64,000 nt of DNA from Streptomyces aurantiacus (GCF_027107535.1 NZ_CP114283.1:5890001-5954000); one strand, 5' to 3'; counted from the first letter of the stretch, positions 26,203 through 34,929 are shown. The notes: a model not told the origin generated them from the letters alone. Program-made: numbers and translations.

Positions 26203-26308
26203 AGTGATCGGATCCTTCTGGTCGTGGACGTTGTCTTTGCCAGGCACGAGACGACAGTCGCAGGGGAAGCGGTCAGGATGTGTCCGCTACTCCGGGCAAC
26301 CTGAGGTC

Positions 26309-27319
26309 ATGCCGAAAACGTCAGCGCGACTGCTGTCACTGCTCTCCCTGCTCCAGGCGCGCCGGGACTGGCCCGGGGCGCTGTTGGCCGAGCGTCTGGG
26401 CATCAGTGCGCGCACCGTGCGCCGTGACGTCGACCGTCTGCGCGAGCTGGGCTATCCCGTCGTGGCCGTCAAGGGACCCGACGGCGGGTACCGGCTCGAC
26501 GCCGGTACGGAGCTGCCGCCGCTGCTGTTCGACGACGAGCAGGCCGTCGCGCTCCAGATCGCCACCGTTACGGGTGCGGGCATCGAGGAGGCCGCGACGC
26601 GGGCGCTGGCCACCGTGCGACAGGTCATGCCGGCACGGCTGCGCCACCGGATCGACACCCTGCGGATCACCGCTGTGGAGCGGCCCGCGGCGCGACCGGA
26701 ACCACAGGTCGACAGCAGTGTGCTCATGACGCTCAGTGCCGCCGTACATGCCTGCGAGGTGCTGCGCTTCGACTACGCCCCGGCCTCCCCTCCGGGTGTC
26801 GACGACGAGAGCCCGGCCCCGGCCCCGCCGCGCAGGGTTCAGCCCCACCATCTCGTCGCGAGGAGCGGGCGCTGGTATCTCGTCGCCTGGGACCTGGACC
26901 GCGAGGACTGGCGGACCTTCCGCGCCGACCGGATCACCCCGCGCATCCCCACAGGACCGCGCTTCTCCCCGCGGGAACTGCCCGCAGAGGATGTGGCCGC
27001 CTTCGTCACCGGCAGGTTCCGGGGCTCCGACGGCTCCGACGACGACTGGCCCTGCCGCGGCGAGGTGATCCTCGGCCTGCCCGCCACGGCAGTCTCCCGC
27101 CACATGCCCGACGGAGCGGTCGAGACTCTCGGCGCGGACCGCTGCCGGCTCGTCCTGGGTTCGTGGTCATGGGCCGCTCTGGCCGCCACCGTCGGCCGGT
27201 TCGACGCCGACATCGAGGTCGTGGGCCCGGCCGAACTCAGAGACGCGTTCGCGCACCTGGCCCGCCGTTACGCCGACGCCGCGGCCGACCCGCCGGCCGC
27301 CCCGTCACCGGTTCGATGA
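26309..27319 (+). CDS. WYL-domain YafY-type transcriptional regulator
   Basis: 336 residues from ATG 26309. The N-terminal winged HTH (WPGALLAERLGISARTVRRDVDRLRELGYPVVAVKGPDGGYRL) is the DeoR-like domain; the WYL domain is at about 150-215 (RRVQPHHLVARSGRWYLVAWDLDREDWRTFRADRI), followed by the WCX C-terminal region. WYL regulators often control DNA repair or phage-response genes and may sense nucleic acids or small ligands. It diverges from the DinB-AlkZ pair with a 106-base gap, so it very likely controls them. Confidence 0.92.
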   Translation: MPKTSARLLSLLSLLQARRDWPGALLAERLGISARTVRRDVDRLRELGYPVVAVKGPDGGYRLDAGTELPPLLFDDEQAVALQIATVTGAGIEEAATRALATVRQVMPARLRHRIDTLRITAVERPAARPEPQVDSSVLMTLSAAVHACEVLRFDYAPASPPGVDDESPAPAPPRRVQPHHLVARSGRWYLVAWDLDREDWRTFRADRITPRIPTGPRFSPRELPAEDVAAFVTGRFRGSDGSDDDWPCRGEVILGLPATAVSRHMPDGAVETLGADRCRLVLGSWSWAALAATVGRFDADIEVVGPAELRDAFAHLARRYADAAADPPAAPSPVR

Positions 27320-27401
27320 GCCTCGTGCGCCGGGCGTGGCGGGGTTGCCCGACGTGCCCGGGGACGGGTCGGCGCCCCCGGGCGTCGGGCGGTCGACCGG
27401 A

Positions 27402-28040
27402 TCAGAGGCCGTCGCGCACCATGGCGGCGACGATCTGGACGTGCCGGTCGGCCGCCGTGTTCGAGAACTCGTTGTCGTAGTTCAGGCCGTAGGGCCAGAA
27501 GTGGCCTCCTCCGGCGGAGAGTTTGGCGCTGGAGCCGTCGAAGCGCTTGACGAGTGCCGTGGCCTGCGCGCCGCGCCAGGTACCGCCGCTCGACAGGGAC
27601 GACCAGCCCGAACTGGTACCCACTCCGATGGTGTGGGCGATCTCGTGGAGCGCGGTCCTCTCCGTCATGTAGCCGCGGTTGCCGAAGCGGATGGTTCCGT
27701 TGAGGTTGCCGTCGGCGGTGGGCACACCGGGGTCGTAGCGGACGGTGATGTTCTTGCCCAGGTCGCTGAGGTTGTTGTACCGGGCCACCGCGGCGTTCAT
27801 CGCCGCCGTGATGAGGTCGTAGGCCGTCCGCTGGTCCTGGGTGGGGTTGCTCGCCCTTTCCAGGTTCCAGGTGATGGTGGCCGCCGACACCTGTTCGCGT
27901 GGCGCCGCCGCGGTCTGCGGTGCGGCCTGCGCGACGCCGGGCCCGGCCAGCACCGCGGCCGCCAGTGCGGCCACGAGCACCTTGTGGCGCCAGGACACGG
28001 TCGTTCGCTCGGTGCTTTGCGGGGTCTGCCGTGGACTCAT
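27402..28040 (-). CDS. Secreted zinc metalloprotease-like protein
   Basis: 212 residues. Signal peptide: WRHKVLVAALAAAVLAGPG with cleavage near AQA. The mature part contains ALHEIAHTIGVG, an HExxHxxG zinc motif, and later GGGHFWPYGLNYDNEF, a block shared with small secreted proteins found in bacteria and fungi, often joined to lectin domains. It does not match snapalysin or thermolysin around the zinc site. Function is inferred as an extracellular metalloprotease; no substrate can be proposed. GGAG precedes ATG 28040. It lies downstream of a pectate lyase on the same strand. Confidence 0.72.
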   Translation of the reverse strand: MSPRQTPQSTERTTVSWRHKVLVAALAAAVLAGPGVAQAAPQTAAAPREQVSAATITWNLERASNPTQDQRTAYDLITAAMNAAVARYNNLSDLGKNITVRYDPGVPTADGNLNGTIRFGNRGYMTERTALHEIAHTIGVGTSSGWSSLSSGGTWRGAQATALVKRFDGSSAKLSAGGGHFWPYGLNYDNEFSNTAADRHVQIVAAMVRDGL

Positions 28041-28237
28041 GGAGGAACTCTCCTGTGGGGGGACGGGCCGTCGGGAGTGTGGGGACGACGGCATGCGGTC
28101 TGTCCGCCGGAGGGCGGGCTGTGGGAGGCAGAGGGTTGCGTTCGCATCGCCTCGCGGGCGGGGTGCGGTCTTGAGGGCCGGGGTCCCGAGGGGTGCGTCA
28201 GCTGGGGCCTCGTACGGTTGGCCCGCGTCGGGGTGGT

Positions 28238-29245
28238 TCAGGTGCCGAGCTTTCCGACGCCCGCTCCGGCCCGTACGAGCGAGGGGACGTCGGCCGCCGG
28301 GTCCAGCGTGTACGGGTAGTAGGTGCGCGGTTCGACGACCGTGCCGTTGGTCTCGCACGGACCGGAGCCGGTGAAGACGTTGTTGCGCTGCACCAGCCGG
28401 CCGGGGCCGGACGCGTCGTACCCACTGGCGGAGTAGCAGGGGTGGGGAGCGCTCTCGAAGTGGTTGCCCTCGACCAGGACGCCCGCGTTCATGGTGGACG
28501 CGACGCCGTACAGGGCGTTCCCCTTGAAGTAGTTGTTGTAGACGTGCACCGGTTCACCGAACCGCACCCGTGGATGCCGCTGCCGGGAGCCGTCGAAGAA
28601 GTTGTGGTGGATGGAGACCTTCAACTTCCCCGCGTCCTGGCTGCCGTTGCCGTCCGAGTGCCCGAGGAGCATGCTCTTGTCGGTCTTGTTGAACCAGTTC
28701 CACGACACGGTGACGTACTGGGAACCGCGGACGACGTCGATCGCCCCGTCGAGGGGCGCGACGAACTCGTTGTGGTCGATCCAGATGTGGTGCGACTCCT
28801 GGCCCACGTTCACGGCATCGTCCTCGGCGGCCGTGAACCTGATGTTCCGCACGATGACGTTGTAGGAACGGTAGAAGTCCAGTCCGCCGCCGTTGATGAC
28901 GGCCGAGGAACCGACTCCGATGATGGTCTTGTTCGGGCGCACACCCTGCTTGCTGGTGATGTCGATGGTGCCCTGGACCCGGATGACCAGCGGGCCTGTG
29001 GTGTCGATGTGTTCGAGGAACTGCTGGGTGGTGGTGGCGGTCACGGTCGGCCCTGCGGCTCCGCCGGTGGTGCCGTTCTGGCCGAGTGCGTCGACCGCGG
29101 CGAAGCCGGTGGGGTTCGCCTCCGCGAGGGGTGCCGACGTCCCGGCGGCGGCGCTGCCGCTGCCGGCCGGGACTGCCGTGGCGCCGAGCAGCAGGGCGAG
29201 CAGGAGTACGGGAACAGCGCGCGGGACGCGTAAAGACGACCTCAT
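28238..29245 (-). CDS. Secreted pectate lyase (PL1)
   Basis: 335 residues. Hydrophobic signal peptide (VPVLLLALLLGATAV) with cleavage near residue 35. The parallel beta-helix of polysaccharide lyase family 1 is shown by HHIWIDHNEFVAPLDGAIDVVRGS (calcium-binding and vWiDH pattern) and SRQRHPRVRFG, which carries the catalytic Arg. It cleaves polygalacturonate by beta-elimination outside the cell. A perfect AGAAAGCGCTTTCT palindrome 82 bases upstream of the start suggests repression by a LacI-family protein in the absence of pectin sugars. It fits with GH43 and GH78 elsewhere in the window. Confidence 0.93.
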   Translation of the reverse strand: MRSSLRVPRAVPVLLLALLLGATAVPAGSGSAAAGTSAPLAEANPTGFAAVDALGQNGTTGGAAGPTVTATTTQQFLEHIDTTGPLVIRVQGTIDITSKQGVRPNKTIIGVGSSAVINGGGLDFYRSYNVIVRNIRFTAAEDDAVNVGQESHHIWIDHNEFVAPLDGAIDVVRGSQYVTVSWNWFNKTDKSMLLGHSDGNGSQDAGKLKVSIHHNFFDGSRQRHPRVRFGEPVHVYNNYFKGNALYGVASTMNAGVLVEGNHFESAPHPCYSASGYDASGPGRLVQRNNVFTGSGPCETNGTVVEPRTYYPYTLDPAADVPSLVRAGAGVGKLGT

Positions 29246-29287
29246 GTGGTTCCTCCCCGGGCGAGTGGGCGGATCTTCCTGGCCGTA

Positions 29288-29315
29288 CAGGAACGTGAAC
29301 TCGTGCAGGAACGTG
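29288..29315. repeat. Direct repeats CAGGAACGTG upstream of the pectate lyase
   Basis: CAGGAACGTG occurs at 29288-29297 and 29306-29315, starts 18 bases apart, in the leader or promoter of the pectate lyase. Could be activator half sites; the function is unknown. Confidence 0.4.
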
Positions 29316-29326
29316 CACCGGAAGGG

Positions 29327-29340
29327 AGAAAGCGCTTTCT
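29327..29340. promoter_or_regulatory. LacI-family operator upstream of the pectate lyase
   Basis: AGAAAGCGCTTTCT is a perfect 14-base palindrome with the central CG typical of LacI-family operators. It lies 82 bases before the pectate lyase start, where it would overlap the promoter. The rest of the 402-base gap between the pectate lyase and the Tat flavoenzyme shows no gene. Confidence 0.65.
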
Positions 29341-29625
29341 GATTCCCGAATGCTAAGCATGTGTTCTGGGCATGTCAACGAGATCGCGGGCTCCGCTTCG
29401 ACACCCTTCCCGTCGCGTCGCGCACCCCCTGACACACAGTCAGGACATGCGCTGCCACAGGGCGATGAACTTTGGAGGAGGCCGCACTTCGGGACCCGAC
29501 GACCTGCCACCGCCCACGACGGCACACCGCGACGCCGAATGATGCTGCATCAAGCCAAAGTGATCCGAGTTCAGTCGGCCGACTTCCGGGATCGATGCGT
29601 CGCTCATATCCTCGTGCGCCAATGA

Positions 29626-29638
29626 TTACCGGCGGTAA
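29626..29638. promoter_or_regulatory. Dyad just before the Tat flavoenzyme
   Basis: TTACC-GGC-GGTAA is a perfect 5-3-5 inverted repeat ending ten bases before ATG 29648, so a bound repressor or an RNA hairpin could block expression. Confidence 0.35.
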
Positions 29639-29647
29639 GGGGCAGCG

Positions 29648-31411
29648 ATGAGCGGCACCACACGCAGAGGTTTCCTGGGCACGGCCGCGGCCGCCGGCGG
29701 GGTCGCCCTCGGAAGCCCCCAGCAGGCCGCGGCGGCTCAGGACGCAGCCGCCCCGCAGACCGTGGCCGTACTGGGCGGGGGTGTCGCCGGGCTCACGGCC
29801 GCGCACGAACTCGCCGAACGCGGCTTCCGCGTCACCGTCTACGAGCGCAAGGCACTGGGCGGCAAGGCCCGCAGCATGGACGTACCGGACAGCGCCACGG
29901 GCGGCCGCGACCCCCTGCCCGGGGAGCACGGTTTCCGCTTCATCCCGGGCATCTATCACAACCTGCCCGACACCATGCGGCGCATCCCCTTCCCCGGCAA
30001 CCCGGGCGGCGTCCACGACAACCTCGTCGCCCCCAAGGAGATGCTGTTCGCCCGCTCCGGCGGCCGCGAGGACATCCGCATCCCGCTGCCCTGGCCCGGC
30101 AGCACACCGGCCGAACTGACCCCGGACGAGATCCGCCGCGCCCTGACCGCGGTCCTGGACACCGCCTTCAACCTGCCCCTCCACGAGGCCCTCTACTTCG
30201 CCAACCGCTTCCTCGTCTTCCTCACCAGCTGCGACGAACGCCGCGACGAGGTCTGGGAGCGGATGCCGTGGTGGGAGTTCGTACGGGCCGGCCGGATGTC
30301 GTACGACTACCAGCGCATCCTCGCCGTCGGCATCACCCGCAACATCGTGGCCACCAAGGCGGAGGAGGCCAGCACCCGCACGGTGGCCACCCTGCTGGAG
30401 GCCTTCGCGTTCAACGTGCTCGGACGGGGCGCGGACGGTCCGCTGGACCGGATCCTCAACGCGCCCACCAACGAGGCCTGGATCGACCCCTGGGTGACGT
30501 ATCTCAGGTCGCTCGGCGTCGAGTTCGAAGTCGGCTGGACCGTACAGAACCTGCCCATGGACGCGGGCCGCATCGCCGGGGCCGTCATGGAGGGCCCCGG
30601 CGGGGTCCGCCGAACCGTCGCAGCCGACCACTATGTCTCCGCCATGCCGGTCGAGCACGCCCGCCGCACCTGGAACGCCGCCGTACGGGCCGCCGATCCC
30701 CAACTCGCCGAGTGCGACCTGCTGGAGACGGACTGGATGACCGGCATCCAGTTCTACCTGACCGAACGCACGCCGATCCTGCACGGCCATCTCGACCTCA
30801 TCGACTCTCCCTGGTCCCTGACCGCCATCGCCCAGGCCCAGCACTGGCCGGGCCACGACTTCCCCGCCGACTTCGGCGACGGCACGGTCGCGGACTGCCT
30901 GTCGGTGGACGTCTCCGAATGGGACCGGCCGGGCATCCTCTATGGCAAGACGGCCAAGCAGTGCACGCGTGCCGAAGTCGCCCGCGAGGTCTGGGCGCAG
31001 TTGAAGGCGGCACTGAACGACAGCGGGCGTACGGTACTCAAGGACTCCGTGCTGCACTCCTGGTTCCTCGACCCGGCCGTGGACGGACTGGGCACCCCGA
31101 ACCCGGTCAACGACGAACAGTTGCTCATCCACCCGACGGGGACCTTCCACCACCGCCCCCGGTCAACCACGAAGATCCCGAACCTCTTCCTGGCCGGCGA
31201 CTACGTGGCCGTCCCCATCGATCTGGCCACCATGGAGGGCGCCAACACCTCGGCCCGGCAGGCCGTCAACGCCCTGCTGGACCAGGCCGGTTCGGATGCC
31301 GAGCGATGCACCGTCACCCCGCTGTACCGGGCCCCCGAGTTCGAGGCCCTCAAACGCCACGACCGCACCCGCTACCGCCTCCGGCTGCCGAACCTCTTCG
31401 ATGTCGGATGA
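29648..31411 (+). CDS. Tat-exported FAD-dependent amine-oxidase/desaturase-like protein
   Basis: 587 residues. TRRGFLG and a following Ala/Gly stretch form a twin-arginine signal. VAVLGGGVAGLTAAHELAERG (about 37-57) is the FAD Rossmann motif, followed by YERKALGGKARS. PLPGEHGFRFIPGIYHNLPDTMRRIPFPGN is typical for the hydroxysqualene-dehydroxylase/phytoene-desaturase-like subgroup, and NLFLAGDYVAVPIDLATMEGAN near the C-terminus is the FAD-closing motif. It oxidises an unknown hydrophobic substrate outside the cytoplasm. Stands alone; the downstream protease inhibitor gene converges on it. Confidence 0.87.
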   Translation: MSGTTRRGFLGTAAAAGGVALGSPQQAAAAQDAAAPQTVAVLGGGVAGLTAAHELAERGFRVTVYERKALGGKARSMDVPDSATGGRDPLPGEHGFRFIPGIYHNLPDTMRRIPFPGNPGGVHDNLVAPKEMLFARSGGREDIRIPLPWPGSTPAELTPDEIRRALTAVLDTAFNLPLHEALYFANRFLVFLTSCDERRDEVWERMPWWEFVRAGRMSYDYQRILAVGITRNIVATKAEEASTRTVATLLEAFAFNVLGRGADGPLDRILNAPTNEAWIDPWVTYLRSLGVEFEVGWTVQNLPMDAGRIAGAVMEGPGGVRRTVAADHYVSAMPVEHARRTWNAAVRAADPQLAECDLLETDWMTGIQFYLTERTPILHGHLDLIDSPWSLTAIAQAQHWPGHDFPADFGDGTVADCLSVDVSEWDRPGILYGKTAKQCTRAEVAREVWAQLKAALNDSGRTVLKDSVLHSWFLDPAVDGLGTPNPVNDEQLLIHPTGTFHHRPRSTTKIPNLFLAGDYVAVPIDLATMEGANTSARQAVNALLDQAGSDAERCTVTPLYRAPEFEALKRHDRTRYRLRLPNLFDVG

Positions 31412-31458
31412 GGTCGCAGGGGGCACACGGGGCGGACGGGGCCAGGGCCGGCGGCTGA

Positions 31459-31479
31459 GGCGTACCGGCCACGTACGCC
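31459..31479. terminator. Hairpin between convergent genes
   Basis: GGCGTAC-N7-GTACGCC is a perfect seven-pair stem between the stops of the flavoenzyme (31411) and the I36 inhibitor (31511), so it may end both transcripts. Confidence 0.5.
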
Positions 31480-31510
31480 GGACCGCCGCCGCCCTGTCAG
31501 TGACGTTGCC

Positions 31511-31885
31511 TCAGCACTCACCCCGCCACTTCACGCTGCCGATCGTCGCGTAGATGATGTTCGCCTTGTACTCGCCGGGACCCGGGTTGTAGTGCAGGCA
31601 GATGCGACGGACCGACGTGGTGTAGCCGTACACCAGGTCGATGTGGTCTCCCCCGGGATACACATAGCCGTTGTTGAACACGGAACCGACGCTGTGGATC
31701 TCGCCCGACCAGTCGCCGGCGGTCTTCATCAGCAGGGTGCCGCGTTGGTCCGGTTCGGAGTAGGCGCAGAAGTATCCCTTCGGGCAGCCGGGCGGGTTGG
31801 CCTCGGCGGAGGCCGTCGGGGCGATGCTCATCACTCCTGCGAGGGCGGCTGCTCCGGCCAGCGCACTCAGAACGCGCTTGCGCAC
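31511..31885 (-). CDS. Secreted peptidase inhibitor family I36 protein
   Basis: 124 residues from GTG 31885, with AGAGGAAA upstream; this short start fits the signal peptide (VLSALAGAAALAGVMSI, cleavage near ASA). The mature protein is small and has conserved Cys residues: PPGCPKGYFCAYSEPDQRG is the I36/beta-gamma-crystallin-like core, and ICLHYNPGPGEYKANI and the terminal KWRGEC follow. Relatives inhibit metalloproteases such as SMPI from Streptomyces. A role protecting the producer from its own secreted proteases, including the zinc protease at 27402, is possible but unproven. Confidence 0.85.
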   Translation of the reverse strand: MRKRVLSALAGAAALAGVMSIAPTASAEANPPGCPKGYFCAYSEPDQRGTLLMKTAGDWSGEIHSVGSVFNNGYVYPGGDHIDLVYGYTTSVRRICLHYNPGPGEYKANIIYATIGSVKWRGEC

Positions 31886-31929
31886 AGTGGTTTCCTCTCG
31901 TCGGTCGTCGGGCGGTCGCGTGCGGTGGT

Positions 31930-33075
31930 TCAGCAGAGGGGCACACCGGGCAGCTTGTTGTCCGGCGAGCTCATGTAGATGTTGGTGACATAACCACCGT
32001 AAAGGGGCAGGTACGCCCACCAGTCGTTCGTGTAGGGCGGCACGGTGACCTGCTGTCCCCGCTTCTGGCAGCCGACCTGTACCTCCACCCCCGCGGGAAG
32101 GGTCGTGAGTGCCTTCGAGGCGGTCGTCGCGTCGGCGCGGACCTGCACCTGCGATCCCCAGGTGCCGAACCATGTGCCGGTCCGCTGCACCGCGCCGGGC
32201 ACGTTCAGGGAACGTACGAGCCGGTTGGTGTCAGTGTACGCGGCGCCGAATGAGGCGGCCTGCGGGTGCAGGGTGAACACGGCGACGATCGAGCGGTCGC
32301 CGGGTCCCGTGGTGCCGGTGCTGTGCAGTGCCGGTCGCGAGAGGTTGACATCGGACGCCTCGGCGGGGATCGATCGCCGGGCGGCCGTGGTCGCGGTCGT
32401 GTTGCTGCAGTCGCTCGTGTCGCCGAAGCCGGACCAGCCCTGTTTGACCGCCCAGGGAGCCTGGAACGACGCCGGGATGCCGAACCGCTGGTCGAAGCCG
32501 TCCTTGCCGCACCGGGTCGAGGCACGCAGGTTGCTCATGACGATCTCGCGCAGGGCGGCCGGGGCGCGGTCCAGGATCCAGCGGTAGATCCGCACGGTGT
32601 CGGCCGCGGACAGTGCCGTGTAACCCCAGTACCCGGAGTAGCCGGCGGGCGGGCCGTCCGTGTCCTCCAGTTCCAGATGGGAGGACATGCGGTCGATGAT
32701 CGCCGAGCCGCCGTTGTTGGACCAGTAGTGGTTGGCGGCGTCGTCGTTGCTGGCACGCAGCATCGAGTCGAGCCGGGACCGGTCGTCCGCCGGCAGGCTG
32801 TAGGACGGACCTCGGTCCCACAGGTGGTCGAGCGCGATGAGCAGTTTGACCACCGACGCGGCACGGAACTGCATGTGCGCGTTGTGCTGTTCGGTGAAGG
32901 TCCCGGTCTCGCGGTCGTAGACGGCGACGCCCGCGCTCACGCCTGCCGGAATCTCCGGTGCGGCCGCCTCCGTGCTCGTGGCACGCGCCGGTGGGGTGGC
33001 GGTCGCGAGCAGAACCATCGCGAGGACGAACCATCCCAGGGCTAACACGACCTTGCCTCGTGCCGTCGTGTGCAT
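31930..33075 (-). CDS. Secreted beta-lactamase-fold serine hydrolase with SH3-like domain, TTA codon
   Basis: 381 residues from ATG 33075 with AGGAG upstream. A signal segment (VVLALGWFVLAMVLLATATPP) is followed by a class-A beta-lactamase/transpeptidase-like domain: ASVVKLL gives the SxxK pair, SNDDAAN stands at the SDN position and KQG at the KTG position. Residues about 300-381 resemble a bacterial SH3 domain (SQVQVRADATTASKALTTLPAGVEVQV) for binding cell wall. It is more likely a peptidoglycan-interacting enzyme than a resistance enzyme. Codon 11 (33043-33045) is TTA, so bldA tRNA may limit it. It sits 44 bases upstream of the I36 inhibitor on the same strand and may be cotranscribed. Confidence 0.83.
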   Translation of the reverse strand: MHTTARGKVVLALGWFVLAMVLLATATPPARATSTEAAAPEIPAGVSAGVAVYDRETGTFTEQHNAHMQFRAASVVKLLIALDHLWDRGPSYSLPADDRSRLDSMLRASNDDAANHYWSNNGGSAIIDRMSSHLELEDTDGPPAGYSGYWGYTALSAADTVRIYRWILDRAPAALREIVMSNLRASTRCGKDGFDQRFGIPASFQAPWAVKQGWSGFGDTSDCSNTTATTAARRSIPAEASDVNLSRPALHSTGTTGPGDRSIVAVFTLHPQAASFGAAYTDTNRLVRSLNVPGAVQRTGTWFGTWGSQVQVRADATTASKALTTLPAGVEVQVGCQKRGQQVTVPPYTNDWWAYLPLYGGYVTNIYMSSPDNKLPGVPLC

Positions 33076-33404
33076 CAAGAGTCTCCTGGTCGAGAGTGGC
33101 GGCGAACCGCACGGCTTCCCTGGACGTGCGACGACGGCGGCACTGGCGGCGTCCACGACGTGACCCGCAGCAGGGCCGCTCCCTTGCCGGACGTCGGACA
33201 GAGGCAGCTGCCCCGCAGCGCCCTTGCCCGCGATCGCGATGCTTCCCGATACTCAGCCGCGGCAACAGCTTTTTCGGTCCTGCCCGAAAAGCCCGGTGCA
33301 CGGCCTGTCCACCCGGTGCACGTCCGAGGGGACGTCGGCCCGGTCGAACACCGCCACCACTCTTCACCAGGGTCCGCCGCAGCGGCAGCGCGAGGGAGGG
33401 CCGG
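33076..33404. other. Gene-free control region of the serine hydrolase
   Basis: 329 bases upstream of the leftward serine hydrolase. No gene was recognised. Around 33268-33293 a CTTTTTCGG ... CCCGAAAAG stem could form with a bulge; as it lies beyond the end of the truncated DUF6493 gene at 33405, it may be its terminator. Confidence 0.4.
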
Positions 33405-34273
33405 TCAGCCCAGTACCTCGCGCAGCAGCCGTGCGTTCTTCACCACCTGACTCGATCCGGTGCGCCCCGCGGCCGCTGTGACCTCGGGTATCTCGCCCTT
33501 CGCCGCGCAGTGGGAGGCGCAGTCGACGCCGAGGGCGAGGAGGGCTCCGGCGCTCCGGACCACGGGGTCGCGCAGCAGGTGGGGCAGGAGGGCTTCGAGC
33601 AGGGACCAGACGGTGGCGTACGCGCCCGTGTCGGCTGCCGTCCGCAGGGAGGCGGTCACACGGTTCGCCTCGATCCGCTTGCCGCGCAGCATCTCGGCCA
33701 ACTGCCGTCCGAGCAGGCCGGTGTTCAGCTGTCCCCGCGCGGCGAGCACGAGCAGCGCGTCCACCGCCGCGTCACGTTCGCCCTGCTGGTCGTAGGTGAG
33801 GGTGTAGGCCACTGCCAGGTGCAGCGCGAATCCCGCCGGGCCGCCGGACTCCGCGGCGAAGGGCAGGGCGTGGGCCCAGCCCCGCATGGACACGCGGTAC
33901 CCGAAGTAGTCGCGGACCATCACGAGTTCGCGGTGGTGCGGCAACTGGGCCAGCCAGAAGGGGGCCATCGGGTTGTGGAGGACGCTGTCCTGCGGCCCGA
34001 TCAGGGTCGCGGCGGCCGGGAGCAGCGGGACGCCGGGGGCCGGCTCGGGGGGCAGGTGGCTCAGCCATTCCGTCGGATGCTTGTGCGATTGGGCGTCGGG
34101 CCAGCCCGCGTGGCCGGAATCCCGGTGCGGCAGACCGCCCTCGCGCAGCCACTGCGCCAGCCGATGCCCGGCGTCGGACCCGAGCTGCCCGGCCGCGCCC
34201 AGTGCTCTCTCGTCGGCGACCGTGAGCAGCGCTGTCGCCGCAGCGGTCGGCGCGGTCAGGAACCCGCTTAGGT
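33405..34273 (-). pseudogene. C-terminal remnant of a DUF6493/DUF7824-type gene
   Basis: An open frame of about 289 codons runs from a stop at 34274-34276 to 33405, but the only usable start is ATG 33968, deep in the conserved sequence. Upstream of it, in frame and without a start, are conserved-looking blocks such as AGHRLAQWLREGGLP and HPTEWLSHLPPEP; downstream are NPMAPFWLAQLPHHRELVM and VKNARLLREVLG. These resemble the end of large (about 900-residue) Streptomyces DUF6493 proteins. The 5' two-thirds of the gene is gone, replaced by unrelated sequence. A 187-residue product from 33968 could still be made, but this is most likely a decayed gene. Confidence 0.62.
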
Positions 34274-34509
34274 GTCACCCAGGCGGCGGCGTTCGCTGTG
34301 ATCTGGATGGTCGCCGAGGTGCCCGGGGCGCCGACCAGCAGCCATGCTGCTGCGGTGAGCAGACGGCGGTGCGGTGGTTTTCTTGCCTGCTGGGCAAAGA
34401 GCCGCATCCCGCGCGCTCGTGTGTGGCAGGTTGTACCCCAGCCGGACCCGTCACTTCCCCCCGTAGTGGCGGGCCCGGCCTCCTTGTGCCCGGTGGGGCC
34501 CCGAACCGG

Positions 34510-34929
34510 TCACTCCTTGCTCGCGTTCTCGTCGCGGTCGGGAGTGGGAGGCCAGGTGGGGCGGTGGGCCGCGGGCAGGTCCAGCAGAGCCATGCCGACC
34601 GTCCGCCGGACGGGCAACAGATCCGTGCTGCCCGTCTGCACCAGCAGCTCCTTGAGCCGGCGTCCCGCCCCGGCCAGAATGAGCATGCCGTCCCGGCGTT
34701 TCAGCAGCCACCGGATCGCGAGCAGGCAGTTCAGCCCGCGGGAGTCGCAGAAGACGAGGGCGGTCACATCGAGCACCAGGTGCTGATGTCCGGCATCGAC
34801 ACTGGCGGCGAGGGTGCCCAGGAAGTAGTCCTCACAACTCTGGTCGAGTTCGCCGCTGACCCGCAGCACAGCGCAGTGCTCGCAGTCCGTGATCTCGCTG
34901 ATGGTCAGGCGGTGGGTCTGCGTGGACAT
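34510..34929 (-). CDS. STAS-domain anti-sigma factor antagonist
   Basis: 139 residues from ATG 34929, with GGAGG four bases upstream. The STAS fold is shown by CAVLRVSGELD, then HLVLDVTALVFCDSRGLNCLLAIRWLLKRR; Ser63 in the CDSRG motif is the phosphorylation site of RsbV/SpoIIAA-like antagonists. Partners are an RsbW-like kinase and a SpoIIE phosphatase; none is adjacent, but candidates lie at 6808 and 58163. The C-terminal tail (HRPTWPPTPDRDENASKE) is extra and charged. Leftward gene, preceded by 293 bases without a recognised gene. Confidence 0.9.
   Translation of the reverse strand: MSTQTHRLTISEITDCEHCAVLRVSGELDQSCEDYFLGTLAASVDAGHQHLVLDVTALVFCDSRGLNCLLAIRWLLKRRDGMLILAGAGRRLKELLVQTGSTDLLPVRRTVGMALLDLPAAHRPTWPPTPDRDENASKE

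Noticed and set aside
27402..28040. Annotation as snapalysin
   Set aside because: The zinc region and downstream HFWPYGLNYDNEF block do not match the snapalysin sequence around HETGH.
29440..29622. 60-codon minus-strand frame between pectate lyase and Tat flavoenzyme
   Set aside because: Short, no recognisable domain, no ribosome site; left as intergenic.
31930..33075. A true antibiotic-resistance beta-lactamase
   Set aside because: Active-site motifs are degenerate (SND, KQG) and an SH3-like domain is attached, so a cell-wall role is more likely.
33772..34407. 211-codon minus-strand frame overlapping the truncated DUF6493-like gene
   Set aside because: Mostly Arg/Pro-rich, out of frame with the conserved sequence; only its first 45 codons could be real, and they match nothing I recognise.
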